DNA of 64,000 bases, taken from NCBI RefSeq assembly GCF_001314325.1, contig NZ_CP009429.1, positions 310,501 to 374,500 on the forward strand. The letters are read 5' to 3'. The notes beneath the pieces are model-generated. The model had not been told where the DNA came from. It did no database searches and saw nothing but the letters and a program-made list of their open reading frames with translations. A program made the position numbers and the translations under genes. Each line of letters begins with the position of its first letter. Position 1 is the stretch's first letter. This document shows positions 9,296-16,369 of this stretch, piece by piece. Source of the DNA: Sphingopyxis macrogoltabida. Lineage in GTDB: Bacteria; Pseudomonadota; Alphaproteobacteria; Sphingomonadales; Sphingomonadaceae.

Positions 9296-9441
9296 ATGGC
9301 CCGGCTTCCCCGCATCGTGCTTCCCGGCATTCGCATCATGTGACTCAGCGGAGCAACCGCCGCGAGCGAGTATTCTTCGAGGACGGCGATTATGCGCTTT
9401 TACGCGATATGCTCGCGGACGCGGCGAGCAGGGCGCGATAG
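9296..9441 (+). pseudogene. Remnant of a REP-associated tyrosine (IS200-like) transposase
   Basis: The frame beginning ATG GCC CGG at 9296 reads MARLPRIVLPGI and then goes out of frame. Restoring one missing base near 9331 recovers PHHVTQR followed by NRRERVFFEDGDYAL and RDMLADAASRAR before a TAG at 9439-9441. This matches the N-terminal part of the Y1/REP-associated transposase family, including the HVTQRxNRR motif. The catalytic HUH and tyrosine regions that should follow are missing. The fragment is both frameshifted and truncated, so it is dead. It sits beside the RHS island and may mark past rearrangement. Confidence 0.75.
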
Positions 9442-9592
9442 GCATAAGAGCCCGCTCATCCATGGCGGAACCGTCCGCGACCGCCAGCCCTCGCCCTTCT
9501 AACCCTAAGCCGGAAAATTTCTAATGTCCGTCGCTCGGGGTGGTGCGTCTATAGGCTCATGCTTCTAAATTCGCAGGACATGCCGGCCGGCC

Positions 9593-10096
9593 ATGCAGCC
9601 CTCAAGAGACCAGCTCGATCTGGGGCGCCGTTGGCGGCCCGCGCTCCTGTCCTATTTCCTCCGGCGGGTGCGCGATCATGCCGAGGCGGAGGATCTGACA
9701 CAGGAACTGCTTGCGAAGCTGCTGAAGCATGACGGCGACGATTTTGCCTCGCCCGAAGCCTATATCTTCCAGATGGCGTCGAACCTGCTCGCCGACCGCG
9801 CGCGGCGGCACAAGGTGCGCGCGCAATATCGCGAGTTCGTCGGCCGCAGCGAGGACGCGGGGATCGATCCGATCGATCCGTTCCGCATCGCGGCGGGGCG
9901 CGCCGAACTGGCCGACCTGGCGCGCGCACTGGGCGCGCTGCCCGAACGGACGCAGACGATCTTCATCCTCTACCGGCTCGAAAACCTGTCGCAGGACAGG
10001 ATCGCCGAAACCTTCGGCATTTCGGTGAGCGCGGTGAAGAAACATGTCGCGCGCGCGATGGCGGGGCTGATGAAAGCCATGAGGAGCGCGCCATGA
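9593..10096 (+). CDS. FecI-type ECF RNA polymerase sigma factor
   Basis: The 167-residue protein has sigma region 2 at about 15-80 (LLSYFLRRVRDHAEAEDLTQE and YIFQMASNLLADRARR). Region 4 lies at about 108-160 (LPERTQTIFILYRLENLSQ with the helix-turn-helix ETFGISVSAVKKHVARAM). This is the FecI-like group that works with a FecR anti-sigma factor and usually responds to a TonB-dependent receptor. The stop overlaps the next start (ATGA), confirming a sigma/anti-sigma operon. No receptor gene lies next to it, so the signal is unknown. Confidence 0.93.
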   Translation: MQPSRDQLDLGRRWRPALLSYFLRRVRDHAEAEDLTQELLAKLLKHDGDDFASPEAYIFQMASNLLADRARRHKVRAQYREFVGRSEDAGIDPIDPFRIAAGRAELADLARALGALPERTQTIFILYRLENLSQDRIAETFGISVSAVKKHVARAMAGLMKAMRSAP

Positions 10097-11094
10097 GCGC
10101 CGGCGACGATGCGATCGAAGCCGCGGCGCTGTGGTGCGTGCAACTGTCCGAGGGCGAACTGGACGAACAGGATTGGCGCCGGTTCGAGGCGTGGCTCGAA
10201 ACCCCGGGTCATGCCGGCCTGTTTCAGGATGCGGCCGCCGTCTGGCAGGCGTCGGGGGCGGTCGGCGACTGGCCCGAGGTCATCGCGCTGCGGACCAGGG
10301 CGCTCAATCGCTTCGGCAACGCAAAGCAGCGGCGCTGGCCCGTCGCCTCGCCGGGGCGGCTCAAATGGGCGACGGGCTATGCTGCGGCGCTGCTGCTCGT
10401 CGTGACGGTGACGTTGTTCTGGTATGGCAACCGGCCGCGGCAATATGAAACGGGGATCGGCGAGCGGCAGGTCGCGGTGCTTGCCGACGGATCGCACGTC
10501 TCGCTCGACGCGGTGACCGCGATGAAAGTGCGGATGAAGGACGAGGGGCGGCAGGTCGAACTCGTCGAAGGGCGCGCCAAATTCGATGTCGCGAAGGATC
10601 CGCTGCGCCCGTTCACCGTCGCCGCCGGCGACAAGCTGATCGTTGCGGTCGGCACATCGTTCAGCGTCGAACTGATCGGCGGGCAGGTGCGCGTCGTCCT
10701 GTACGAAGGGCAGGTCGAGGTTCGCGACCGCGCCGATACGGCGCGCGTGGCGGGTGCTGCGGCGCGGCGGCTGGTGATGCGGCCGGGCAGCGAGCTGGTC
10801 GGGGCGGTTGGCTCCAGCGAGCCCGCACAGCTCACGCGGCCCGACCTGTCGCAGTCGCTGAGCTGGGAGCAGGGGCTGGTCAATTTCGAGGGCGAGCCGC
10901 TGGCGCGCGCGGTCGAACGGATGAACCGCTATTCGGCCAAGCGCATCCGCATCGCCGACCCGGCGCTCGGCGCGATCCGGGTCGATGGCGTCTACCGTGC
11001 CGGCGATCTCGACGCCTTCGTGGAAGGGATTACCGCGCTGCACCCGGTACGGCAGAATACCTTGGGCGACGAGATCGTTCTGCAGGGCAAATGA
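10093..11094 (+). CDS. FecR-family anti-sigma factor
   Basis: This 333-residue membrane-spanning regulator should hold the FecI-type sigma factor and release it on signal. The N-terminal cytoplasmic domain at about 8-55 has the DUF4880-type motif WxxxLSEGELDEQDWRRFEAW. One transmembrane helix lies near 94-113 (YAAALLLVVTVTLFWYG) and the FecR periplasmic domain spans about 118-225. A secretin/TonB short N-terminal-like domain ends the protein at about 255-330 (NFEGEPLARAVERMNRYS). The gene overlaps the sigma gene by four bases. The expected TonB-dependent receptor does not follow; a c-di-GMP enzyme does. Confidence 0.93.
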   Translation: MSAGDDAIEAAALWCVQLSEGELDEQDWRRFEAWLETPGHAGLFQDAAAVWQASGAVGDWPEVIALRTRALNRFGNAKQRRWPVASPGRLKWATGYAAALLLVVTVTLFWYGNRPRQYETGIGERQVAVLADGSHVSLDAVTAMKVRMKDEGRQVELVEGRAKFDVAKDPLRPFTVAAGDKLIVAVGTSFSVELIGGQVRVVLYEGQVEVRDRADTARVAGAAARRLVMRPGSELVGAVGSSEPAQLTRPDLSQSLSWEQGLVNFEGEPLARAVERMNRYSAKRIRIADPALGAIRVDGVYRAGDLDAFVEGITALHPVRQNTLGDEIVLQGK

Positions 11095-11244
11095 CGAATG
11101 CGGCGGCCAGTGCTGCGCGAGACGGGCAGCGCATGGTCAAGAAAGTTTACGGTCGGGAAACCGGCAGGTCGTCAAATTTACCTAATCGCAATTCATTATT
11201 GCCATAGCGATTGCAGGAGTGGGGCCAGCAAGAGACTGTATTTG

Positions 11245-13431
11245 ATGGAAATGCCAGCGCGGATCGAATCCGACGACGTGGGGAACGTCGCCAACGAGAG
11301 TGTTTCGCGCGGCTTTTTCGGCAAGCTCGGCGCGCGCAAGACGGCCCAGCGTGCCGCGACCGCGACCCTGCCGACCCACGAAGCGCTCCTTCTCCTCCAG
11401 AATTACGAGGAAAGCGGACAGGGCTGGTTCTGGTCGACCGACGCGCAGGGCCGCATCACCTATATCACCGATGCGACCGCAGAGCTGATGGGGCGAACCG
11501 GCAGACAGTTGCTCGGCACCGCCTTTACCGAATTGTTCTTGCCGGTCGACAGCCAGGGCGAGCGGCAGCGGACCTTGCCCTTCCTGCTCACGAAACAGTC
11601 GAAGTTCGAAGAGCTGCCGCTGCGCAGCGCGTTCGAGGGCGACGACCGCTGGTGGGCGGTGTCGGGGCGACCGCAGTTCGACAACTCGGGCAATTTCGCC
11701 GGCTATCGCGGCAGCGGCATGGACATCACCGCCCAGCGCCGGTCGGCCGAAGACGCATCGCGACTGGCGCTCTATGACTCGTTGACCGGGCTCGCCAATC
11801 GCTTCAACATCTCGAAAACGCTCGAAACGACGCTTTCCGCCTTTGCCACCCAGCAGCGTTCGTGCGCGATCATGCTGCTCGACCTCGACCGCTTCAAGCA
11901 GGTCAACGACACGCTCGGTCATCCGGCGGGCGACGCGCTGCTCAAGCAGGTCGCCGAACGGCTGCTCAAGATCGTCGGCGACAAGGAAATGGTCAGCCGG
12001 CTGGGCGGTGATGAATTCCAGATCATCCTCCCCGATCAGGAAGACCGCGGCAAGCTGGGCGATCTGGCGGCCGACATCATCGCCAGCCTGTCGCAGCCCT
12101 ATTCGGTCGAAGGCAGCCGCTGCATCATCGGCGCGTCGGTCGGCGTCGCAATTGCGCCGTTCGACGGTACGAGCCGCGACGATCTGGTGCGAAATGCCGA
12201 TCTTGCCCTCTATGCCGCGAAGGGCAACGGCCGCGGCCGTTTCCGTTTCTATTCGAACGACCTGCATCAGGCGGCCGAGGATCGCCGCGCGCTCGAGGAA
12301 GATCTGCGCGACGCACTGTCGCGCGGCGAGATGCAGCTCGGTTATCAACCCGTCGTCCAGTCCAAATCGAACATGGTGACCGGGGTCGAAGCGCTGGTTC
12401 GCTGGAACCATCCGGAGCGGGGGATGATTTCGCCTGCGACCTTCGTGCCGATCGCCGAAGAGGCGAATATGATCTGGGCGCTCGGCGAATGGGTATTGCG
12501 CAAGGCGTGCGAGGACGCGGCAAGCTGGCCCGGCGACATGCGCGTTGCGGTCAATGTTTCGCCGATCCAGTTCGCGAACGAGGAATTGCCGAAGATCGTC
12601 GCGAGCGCGCTCGCCTCGACCGGCCTGCCGCCCGACCGGCTCGAACTCGAAATCACCGAAAGCGTCTTCCTTGGCGATTCGGCCGAAACGGCGCGCATGT
12701 TCAAGGCGCTGAAGGGACTCGGCGTCCGGCTGGCACTCGACGATTTCGGCACCGGCTATTCGTCGCTCGGCTATCTGCAGTCGGCGCCGTTCGACAAGAT
12801 CAAGATCGACCAGAGCTTCGTGCGCGGCGCGACGGTGCCGGGATCGCGCAACGCCGCGATCATCGCCGCGATTGTCGCGCTCGCCGAGGCGCTCGAGATG
12901 GAAACGACCGCCGAGGGCATCGAATCGCTCGACCAGCTCGACCTCGTCCGCAAACTGGGGGTCAGCCATGTGCAGGGCTATGTCTACAGCAAGGCGGTGG
13001 CGCACGACGAACTCCTCGAACATGCCGAGGCGCGATCGTGGACGATCAAGCCGGCCGGCCCGGCCAAGCAGCGCAACGACCGTTTCCAGATGTTCCGCAA
13101 GGCGGGCGCGATCCACGACAATCATCGCTATGCCGTGGTCATCCGCAACCTGTCGGCGACGGGCGCCTTTATCGAAGGCATTATCGACGTGCCGACCGGC
13201 ACCCGGTTCGTCATCGATTTCGGCGAAGGGCAACTGGCGACCGCGACGGTGCGGCGGTCGATGAAGCACCAGCAGGGCGTCGAATTCGAACAGTCGCTGG
13301 TCAGCGACGGCAATGGCGGGCTGTGCACGCGCCACCGCGTGTCACCCTATCTGATTGCGGCGGCCACCCAGCAATCGGGCGGTTTGTCGGTTCCGCTGTT
13401 CTCGACCACCAGCGACTATACCGGAACCTGA
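11245..13431 (+). CDS. PAS-GGDEF-EAL-PilZ cyclic-di-GMP signalling protein
   Basis: This 728-residue protein can in principle both make and break cyclic-di-GMP. A PAS domain covers about 45-170 (GWFWSTDAQGRITYITDATAEL). A GGDEF domain has an intact RLGGDEF motif near 254-258. An EAL domain has EAL near 382-384 plus NVSPIQF, EITESVF, DDFGTGYSSLGYL and KIDQSFV. A PilZ domain near 612-700 could bind c-di-GMP. Catalytic residues appear intact in both domains. No membrane helix is visible, so it is probably cytoplasmic. The frame is open back to 11098, but conserved sequence starts after 11245; ATG at 11251 is an alternative start. Confidence 0.9.
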   Translation: MEMPARIESDDVGNVANESVSRGFFGKLGARKTAQRAATATLPTHEALLLLQNYEESGQGWFWSTDAQGRITYITDATAELMGRTGRQLLGTAFTELFLPVDSQGERQRTLPFLLTKQSKFEELPLRSAFEGDDRWWAVSGRPQFDNSGNFAGYRGSGMDITAQRRSAEDASRLALYDSLTGLANRFNISKTLETTLSAFATQQRSCAIMLLDLDRFKQVNDTLGHPAGDALLKQVAERLLKIVGDKEMVSRLGGDEFQIILPDQEDRGKLGDLAADIIASLSQPYSVEGSRCIIGASVGVAIAPFDGTSRDDLVRNADLALYAAKGNGRGRFRFYSNDLHQAAEDRRALEEDLRDALSRGEMQLGYQPVVQSKSNMVTGVEALVRWNHPERGMISPATFVPIAEEANMIWALGEWVLRKACEDAASWPGDMRVAVNVSPIQFANEELPKIVASALASTGLPPDRLELEITESVFLGDSAETARMFKALKGLGVRLALDDFGTGYSSLGYLQSAPFDKIKIDQSFVRGATVPGSRNAAIIAAIVALAEALEMETTAEGIESLDQLDLVRKLGVSHVQGYVYSKAVAHDELLEHAEARSWTIKPAGPAKQRNDRFQMFRKAGAIHDNHRYAVVIRNLSATGAFIEGIIDVPTGTRFVIDFGEGQLATATVRRSMKHQQGVEFEQSLVSDGNGGLCTRHRVSPYLIAAATQQSGGLSVPLFSTTSDYTGT

Positions 13432-13447
13432 TCTGCCGCTGTCCGTT
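13423..13447 (+). promoter_or_regulatory. EcfG-type general stress promoter upstream of hemerythrin gene
   Basis: GGAAC at 13423-13427, a 16-base spacer, and CGTT at 13444-13447 match the established alphaproteobacterial EcfG promoter (GGAAC-N16/17-CGTT) exactly. The -35 element overlaps the stop of the upstream GGDEF/EAL gene, and the -10 lies 33 bases before the hemerythrin ATG. The PhyR/NepR regulators of EcfG are encoded 2 kb downstream. Confidence 0.7.
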
Positions 13448-13480
13448 TCATCTTCGACGATCGATCGACGGAGAAGAGGA

Positions 13481-13969
13481 ATGGCAGAAACGAAAATCTT
13501 CGCGCGGCTGAAGGCCGACCACGACCGGCACCGCAAATTGCTCGACCAGATCGATGCGACGCAGGGCGACAGCGACGACCGCGAAAAGCTGTTCGAGGCG
13601 TTTCGCGTCGAAGTGACCGCGCATGCGGCGTCCGAAGAGATGTCGCTTTACGCTACGATGCTCGCCGATCCCGACCTCCGCGAAGAGGCGCAGCACAGCG
13701 TGTCGGAGCATAAGGAAATCGACGACATGCTCACCGAACTCTACGAGATGGACTTCGCTTCGACCGGCTGGCTGACGCGCTTTCGCACCATGAAACACCG
13801 TTACCTCCACCATATCGATGAAGAAGAGGAGGAGATGTTCCCCGCCGCCGAGAAGGAGCTGTCCGACGCGCGGAAGAAGGAACTGATCAAGATTTTCGAA
13901 AAGGAAAAGCCGAAGGAAAAGGCAAAGGCGGCGGCCGAGGAGCCGTCGAGCGAAGAGGCGCGGGACTAA
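13481..13969 (+). CDS. Hemerythrin (HHE) domain protein
   Basis: Hemerythrin-like proteins bind a di-iron centre through conserved His, Glu and Asp and sense or store oxygen, NO or iron. This 162-residue protein has HDRHRKLLDQI at about 13-23, HAASEEMSLY at about 47-56, HKEIDDML near 80, and HRYLHHIDEEEEEMFP near 105-120. These are the expected metal ligands. A highly charged Lys/Glu/Ala tail follows from about 130. The start is set by AGAGGA immediately upstream. Expression is probably controlled by the general stress response through the promoter at 13423-13447. Small stress-induced HHE proteins are frequent in sphingomonads. Confidence 0.9.
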   Translation: MAETKIFARLKADHDRHRKLLDQIDATQGDSDDREKLFEAFRVEVTAHAASEEMSLYATMLADPDLREEAQHSVSEHKEIDDMLTELYEMDFASTGWLTRFRTMKHRYLHHIDEEEEEMFPAAEKELSDARKKELIKIFEKEKPKEKAKAAAEEPSSEEARD

Positions 13970-14013
13970 CCCCGCCTCGACTTTCCGCGTCTTCCCCGTC
14001 ATAGGCGCGCGCC

Positions 14014-15138
14014 ATGACCGACAGATTCGCATTTCGGGTCGCCGCGACCGACGGCGCCGCGCGCACCGGCGTCATCGCCATGCAGCGCGGCGAGATCCGT
14101 ACCCCCGCTTTCATGCCCGTCGGCACCGCCGCGACGGTCAAGGCGATGCGCCCCGCCGAAGTGCGCGCGACCGGCGCCGACATCATCCTCGGCAACACCT
14201 ATCATCTGATGCTGCGGCCCGGCGCCGAGCGGATGGCGCGGCTCGGCGGTCTCCACAATTTCATGGGTTGGGACCGCCCGATCCTGACCGACAGCGGCGG
14301 CTATCAGGTGATGAGCTTGTCGGCGCTGACCAAGCAGAGCGAGGAAGGCGTCGCGTTCAAGAGTCATCTCGACGGCTCGCGGCATATGCTGACCCCCGAA
14401 CGCTCGATGGAAATCCAGCGGCTGCTGGGCAGCGACATCGTGATGGCGTTCGACGAATGTCCGCCGAACGGCGTCGACGCAAAACGCGCCGAGGCGAGCA
14501 TGGAGCGTTCAATGCGCTGGGCGGCGCGCAGCCGTGCGGGTTTCGATGCAGGCGGCGAGCATGCGGAGCGGGCGGCGCTGTTCGGCATCCAGCAGGGATC
14601 GTTGGACGAGACATTGCGCGCCCGCTCGGCGGCGGCGCTGACCGACATCGGCTTCGACGGCTATGCGATCGGCGGCCTCGCCGTTGGCGAGGGGCAGGAT
14701 GCGATGTTCGGCGTGCTCGATTATGCGCCCGGCCAGCTCCCCGCCGACAAGCCGCGTTACCTGATGGGGGTCGGCAAGCCCGACGACCTTGTCGGCGCCG
14801 TGGCGCGCGGGGTCGATATGTTCGATTGCGTGCTGCCGACGCGGTCGGGACGTAACGGGCAGGCCTTCACCTGGGACGGCCCGGTCAATATCCGCAACGC
14901 CAAACATGCCGAGGATATGGCGCCGCTCGACGCCGACTGTTCCTGTCCCGTCTGCACGACCTGGTCGCGGGCCTATCTCCACCACCTCGTCCGGGCCGGC
15001 GAGATGCTGGGCGCGATGCTGATGACTCAGCATAATCTTCATTTCTATCAGGTACTGATGCAGCGCATGCGCGATGCGATCGCCGCTGGCAGTTTCGCGG
15101 CGTTCCGGAGCGATTTCGAGGCGCGCTACCGGCGCTGA
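14014..15138 (+). CDS. tgt: Queuine/preQ1 tRNA-ribosyltransferase
   Basis: Tgt swaps guanine-34 for preQ1 in tRNAs with GUN anticodons, the step before QueA. The 374-residue protein has normal length. Visible motifs are [22 protein letters not shown] (active-site loop), IGGLAVGE (substrate pocket), [15 protein letters not shown] (second catalytic aspartate and RNA recognition) and the zinc site CSCPVC with a downstream HH pair. The gene ends two bases before the convergent nepR stop. It is about 10 kb from queA (4033 to 14014). Confidence 0.97.
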   Translation: MTDRFAFRVAATDGAARTGVIAMQRGEIRTPAFMPVGTAATVKAMRPAEVRATGADIILGNTYHLMLRPGAERMARLGGLHNFMGWDRPILTDSGGYQVMSLSALTKQSEEGVAFKSHLDGSRHMLTPERSMEIQRLLGSDIVMAFDECPPNGVDAKRAEASMERSMRWAARSRAGFDAGGEHAERAALFGIQQGSLDETLRARSAAALTDIGFDGYAIGGLAVGEGQDAMFGVLDYAPGQLPADKPRYLMGVGKPDDLVGAVARGVDMFDCVLPTRSGRNGQAFTWDGPVNIRNAKHAEDMAPLDADCSCPVCTTWSRAYLHHLVRAGEMLGAMLMTQHNLHFYQVLMQRMRDAIAAGSFAAFRSDFEARYRR

Positions 15139-15140
15139 GA

Positions 15141-15311
15141 TCAGCTCAGCTTGTTGAGAAGGTCGATCATCGACTGCGGGATCGATTCATCGACCGCAGT
15201 ATCATAGGCCCGGCGCAGCGCGAGGTTTACATCCTGCGCCTTGCGGGGATTTTTCTTTTCGGCATCTTTCCCGGCCGGCTTTTGGGGCGACGAACCGGGT
15301 TCAGATGGCAT
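15141..15311 (-). CDS. nepR: Anti-sigma factor of the general stress response
   Basis: This 56-residue minus-strand gene encodes a protein with a Lys/Pro-rich N-terminus. The conserved NepR helix pair follows (VNLALRRAYDTAVDESIP then MIDLLNKLS), ending at the stop at 15141-15143. NepR binds the EcfG sigma factor until phosphorylated PhyR takes it away. It is divergent from phyR, the usual arrangement. In many relatives nepR is followed by ecfG in one operon. Here it ends against tgt, so ecfG must be elsewhere. The start at 15309-15311 gives the whole protein. Confidence 0.88.
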   Translation of the reverse strand: MPSEPGSSPQKPAGKDAEKKNPRKAQDVNLALRRAYDTAVDESIPQSMIDLLNKLS

Positions 15312-15392
15312 TATCGAAGCATCCGCTGGACATGGGGCCTTGTGCTAAACGTGCGTTCGCCAAACTGCAATGGCGCGTTTGTTCCTTCCGCA

Positions 15393-15418
15393 GGAAACTA
15401 ATTTGCGGCTAAATCGTT
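15393..15418. promoter_or_regulatory. Near-symmetrical EcfG-like promoter between nepR and phyR
   Basis: On the plus strand GGAAA (15393-15397), 17 bases and CGTT (15415-15418) nearly match GGAAC-N16/17-CGTT and would serve phyR. The minus strand of the same segment reads GGAAC from 15419 downward with AGTT after 16 bases, which could serve nepR. One segment may thus drive both genes. Each direction has one departure from the consensus, so this is weaker than the site at 13423. Confidence 0.5.
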
Positions 15419-15521
15419 CCCTTACGGCGTAATTTGTCCGGCGCAGGATGCGTCGTGACCGGGTTTCGCTTGGTTTCGTGCGGGTTTCGGGGCAGGCTCT
15501 GCCTGTATCAGGAGGTATATC

Positions 15522-16316
15522 ATGTCATTGGGTCAGGCGATTGCGCCGCATCTTCCCTATCTCCGGCGCTATGGCCGCGCGATTTCGGGGAGCCAGCAGA
15601 GCGGCGATGCGCTGGTCGCACGCCTGCTCGAGACGCTGGTCGCCAACCCCGGGTCGGTCGATGCGGAAGCCGACCTGCGCATCCAGCTCTACCGCATGGT
15701 CCACGACAATTTCGGCCTGATGAATCAGGAAGCGGCGAACGACGACCAGAAGGCGCTGTCCGAGATCGCGATCGCCGACGCGCGGCTGCGTCGCATTCCC
15801 TCGCTCGCGCGGCAGGCGCTGCTGTTGACCGCGGTCGAAGGGTTCAGCCCCGAAGACACCGGCCGCATCATCGGCCGCGACGCCGGCGCCGTCGATGCGC
15901 TGATTGCCGAGGCGACCGACGAGATCGACCGCCAGACGCGCGCGCGCATCCTGATTATCGAGGACGAGCCGATCATCGCGATGGACATCGAAATGATCGT
16001 TCGCGACTTGGGTCACGACGTCGTTGCCGTCGCGACGACGCACCGCGAGGCGGTCGACGAAGCGCAAAAGCATCAGCCGGGGCTGGTGCTCGCCGACATC
16101 CAGCTCGCCGACAACAGCTCGGGGATCGAGGCGGTGCAGGAGATCCTCTCCGACGTGAAGCTCCCCGTCATCTTCATCACCGCTTTCCCCGAACGACTGC
16201 TGACCGGCGACCGGCCCGAGCCGGCGTTCCTGCTGACCAAGCCCTATCAGCCCGCGACCTTGCGCGCGGCGATTTCGCAGGTGCTGTTCTTCGACGAAAG
16301 CACGGTCCCGGCCTGA
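15522..16316 (+). CDS. phyR: PhyR general stress response regulator
   Basis: PhyR is the anti-anti-sigma factor of the alphaproteobacterial general stress response. The 264-residue protein has an N-terminal sigma-like domain (about 1-135, with LYRMVHDNFGLMNQ and LPSL-type region 4 residues) and a C-terminal receiver domain (about 141-262). The receiver has the acidic pair E147/D148 in LIIEDEP, the phosphoacceptor Asp192 in LADIQLAD, and the conserved Lys in LLTKPYQP. On phosphorylation the sigma-like domain binds NepR. A strong AGGAGG at 15510-15515 precedes the ATG. No histidine kinase is nearby. Confidence 0.96.
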   Translation: MSLGQAIAPHLPYLRRYGRAISGSQQSGDALVARLLETLVANPGSVDAEADLRIQLYRMVHDNFGLMNQEAANDDQKALSEIAIADARLRRIPSLARQALLLTAVEGFSPEDTGRIIGRDAGAVDALIAEATDEIDRQTRARILIIEDEPIIAMDIEMIVRDLGHDVVAVATTHREAVDEAQKHQPGLVLADIQLADNSSGIEAVQEILSDVKLPVIFITAFPERLLTGDRPEPAFLLTKPYQPATLRAAISQVLFFDESTVPA

Positions 16317-16369
16317 ATAGCCGCGGCGGGGGTTGCTACCTTGTCGGCGGCGGGCGATAGCCGCCGTCG

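Larger units (their letters stand above)
9123..9592. other. Gene-free interval between the RHS island and the sigma factor gene
   Basis: These 470 bases hold the inverted repeat at 9149-9194, a small perfect hairpin (CCGGCG, ACAA loop, CGCCGG) at 9237-9252, and the decayed transposase fragment at 9296-9441. The last 150 bases carry no coding signature that I can recognise and presumably hold the promoter of the sigma factor gene. Composition returns from AT-rich to GC-rich at about 9195. Confidence 0.6.

Noticed and set aside
11182..13335. 717-codon minus-strand frame opposite the GGDEF-EAL gene
   Set aside because: It is a codon-bias shadow; the plus strand carries intact catalytic motifs.
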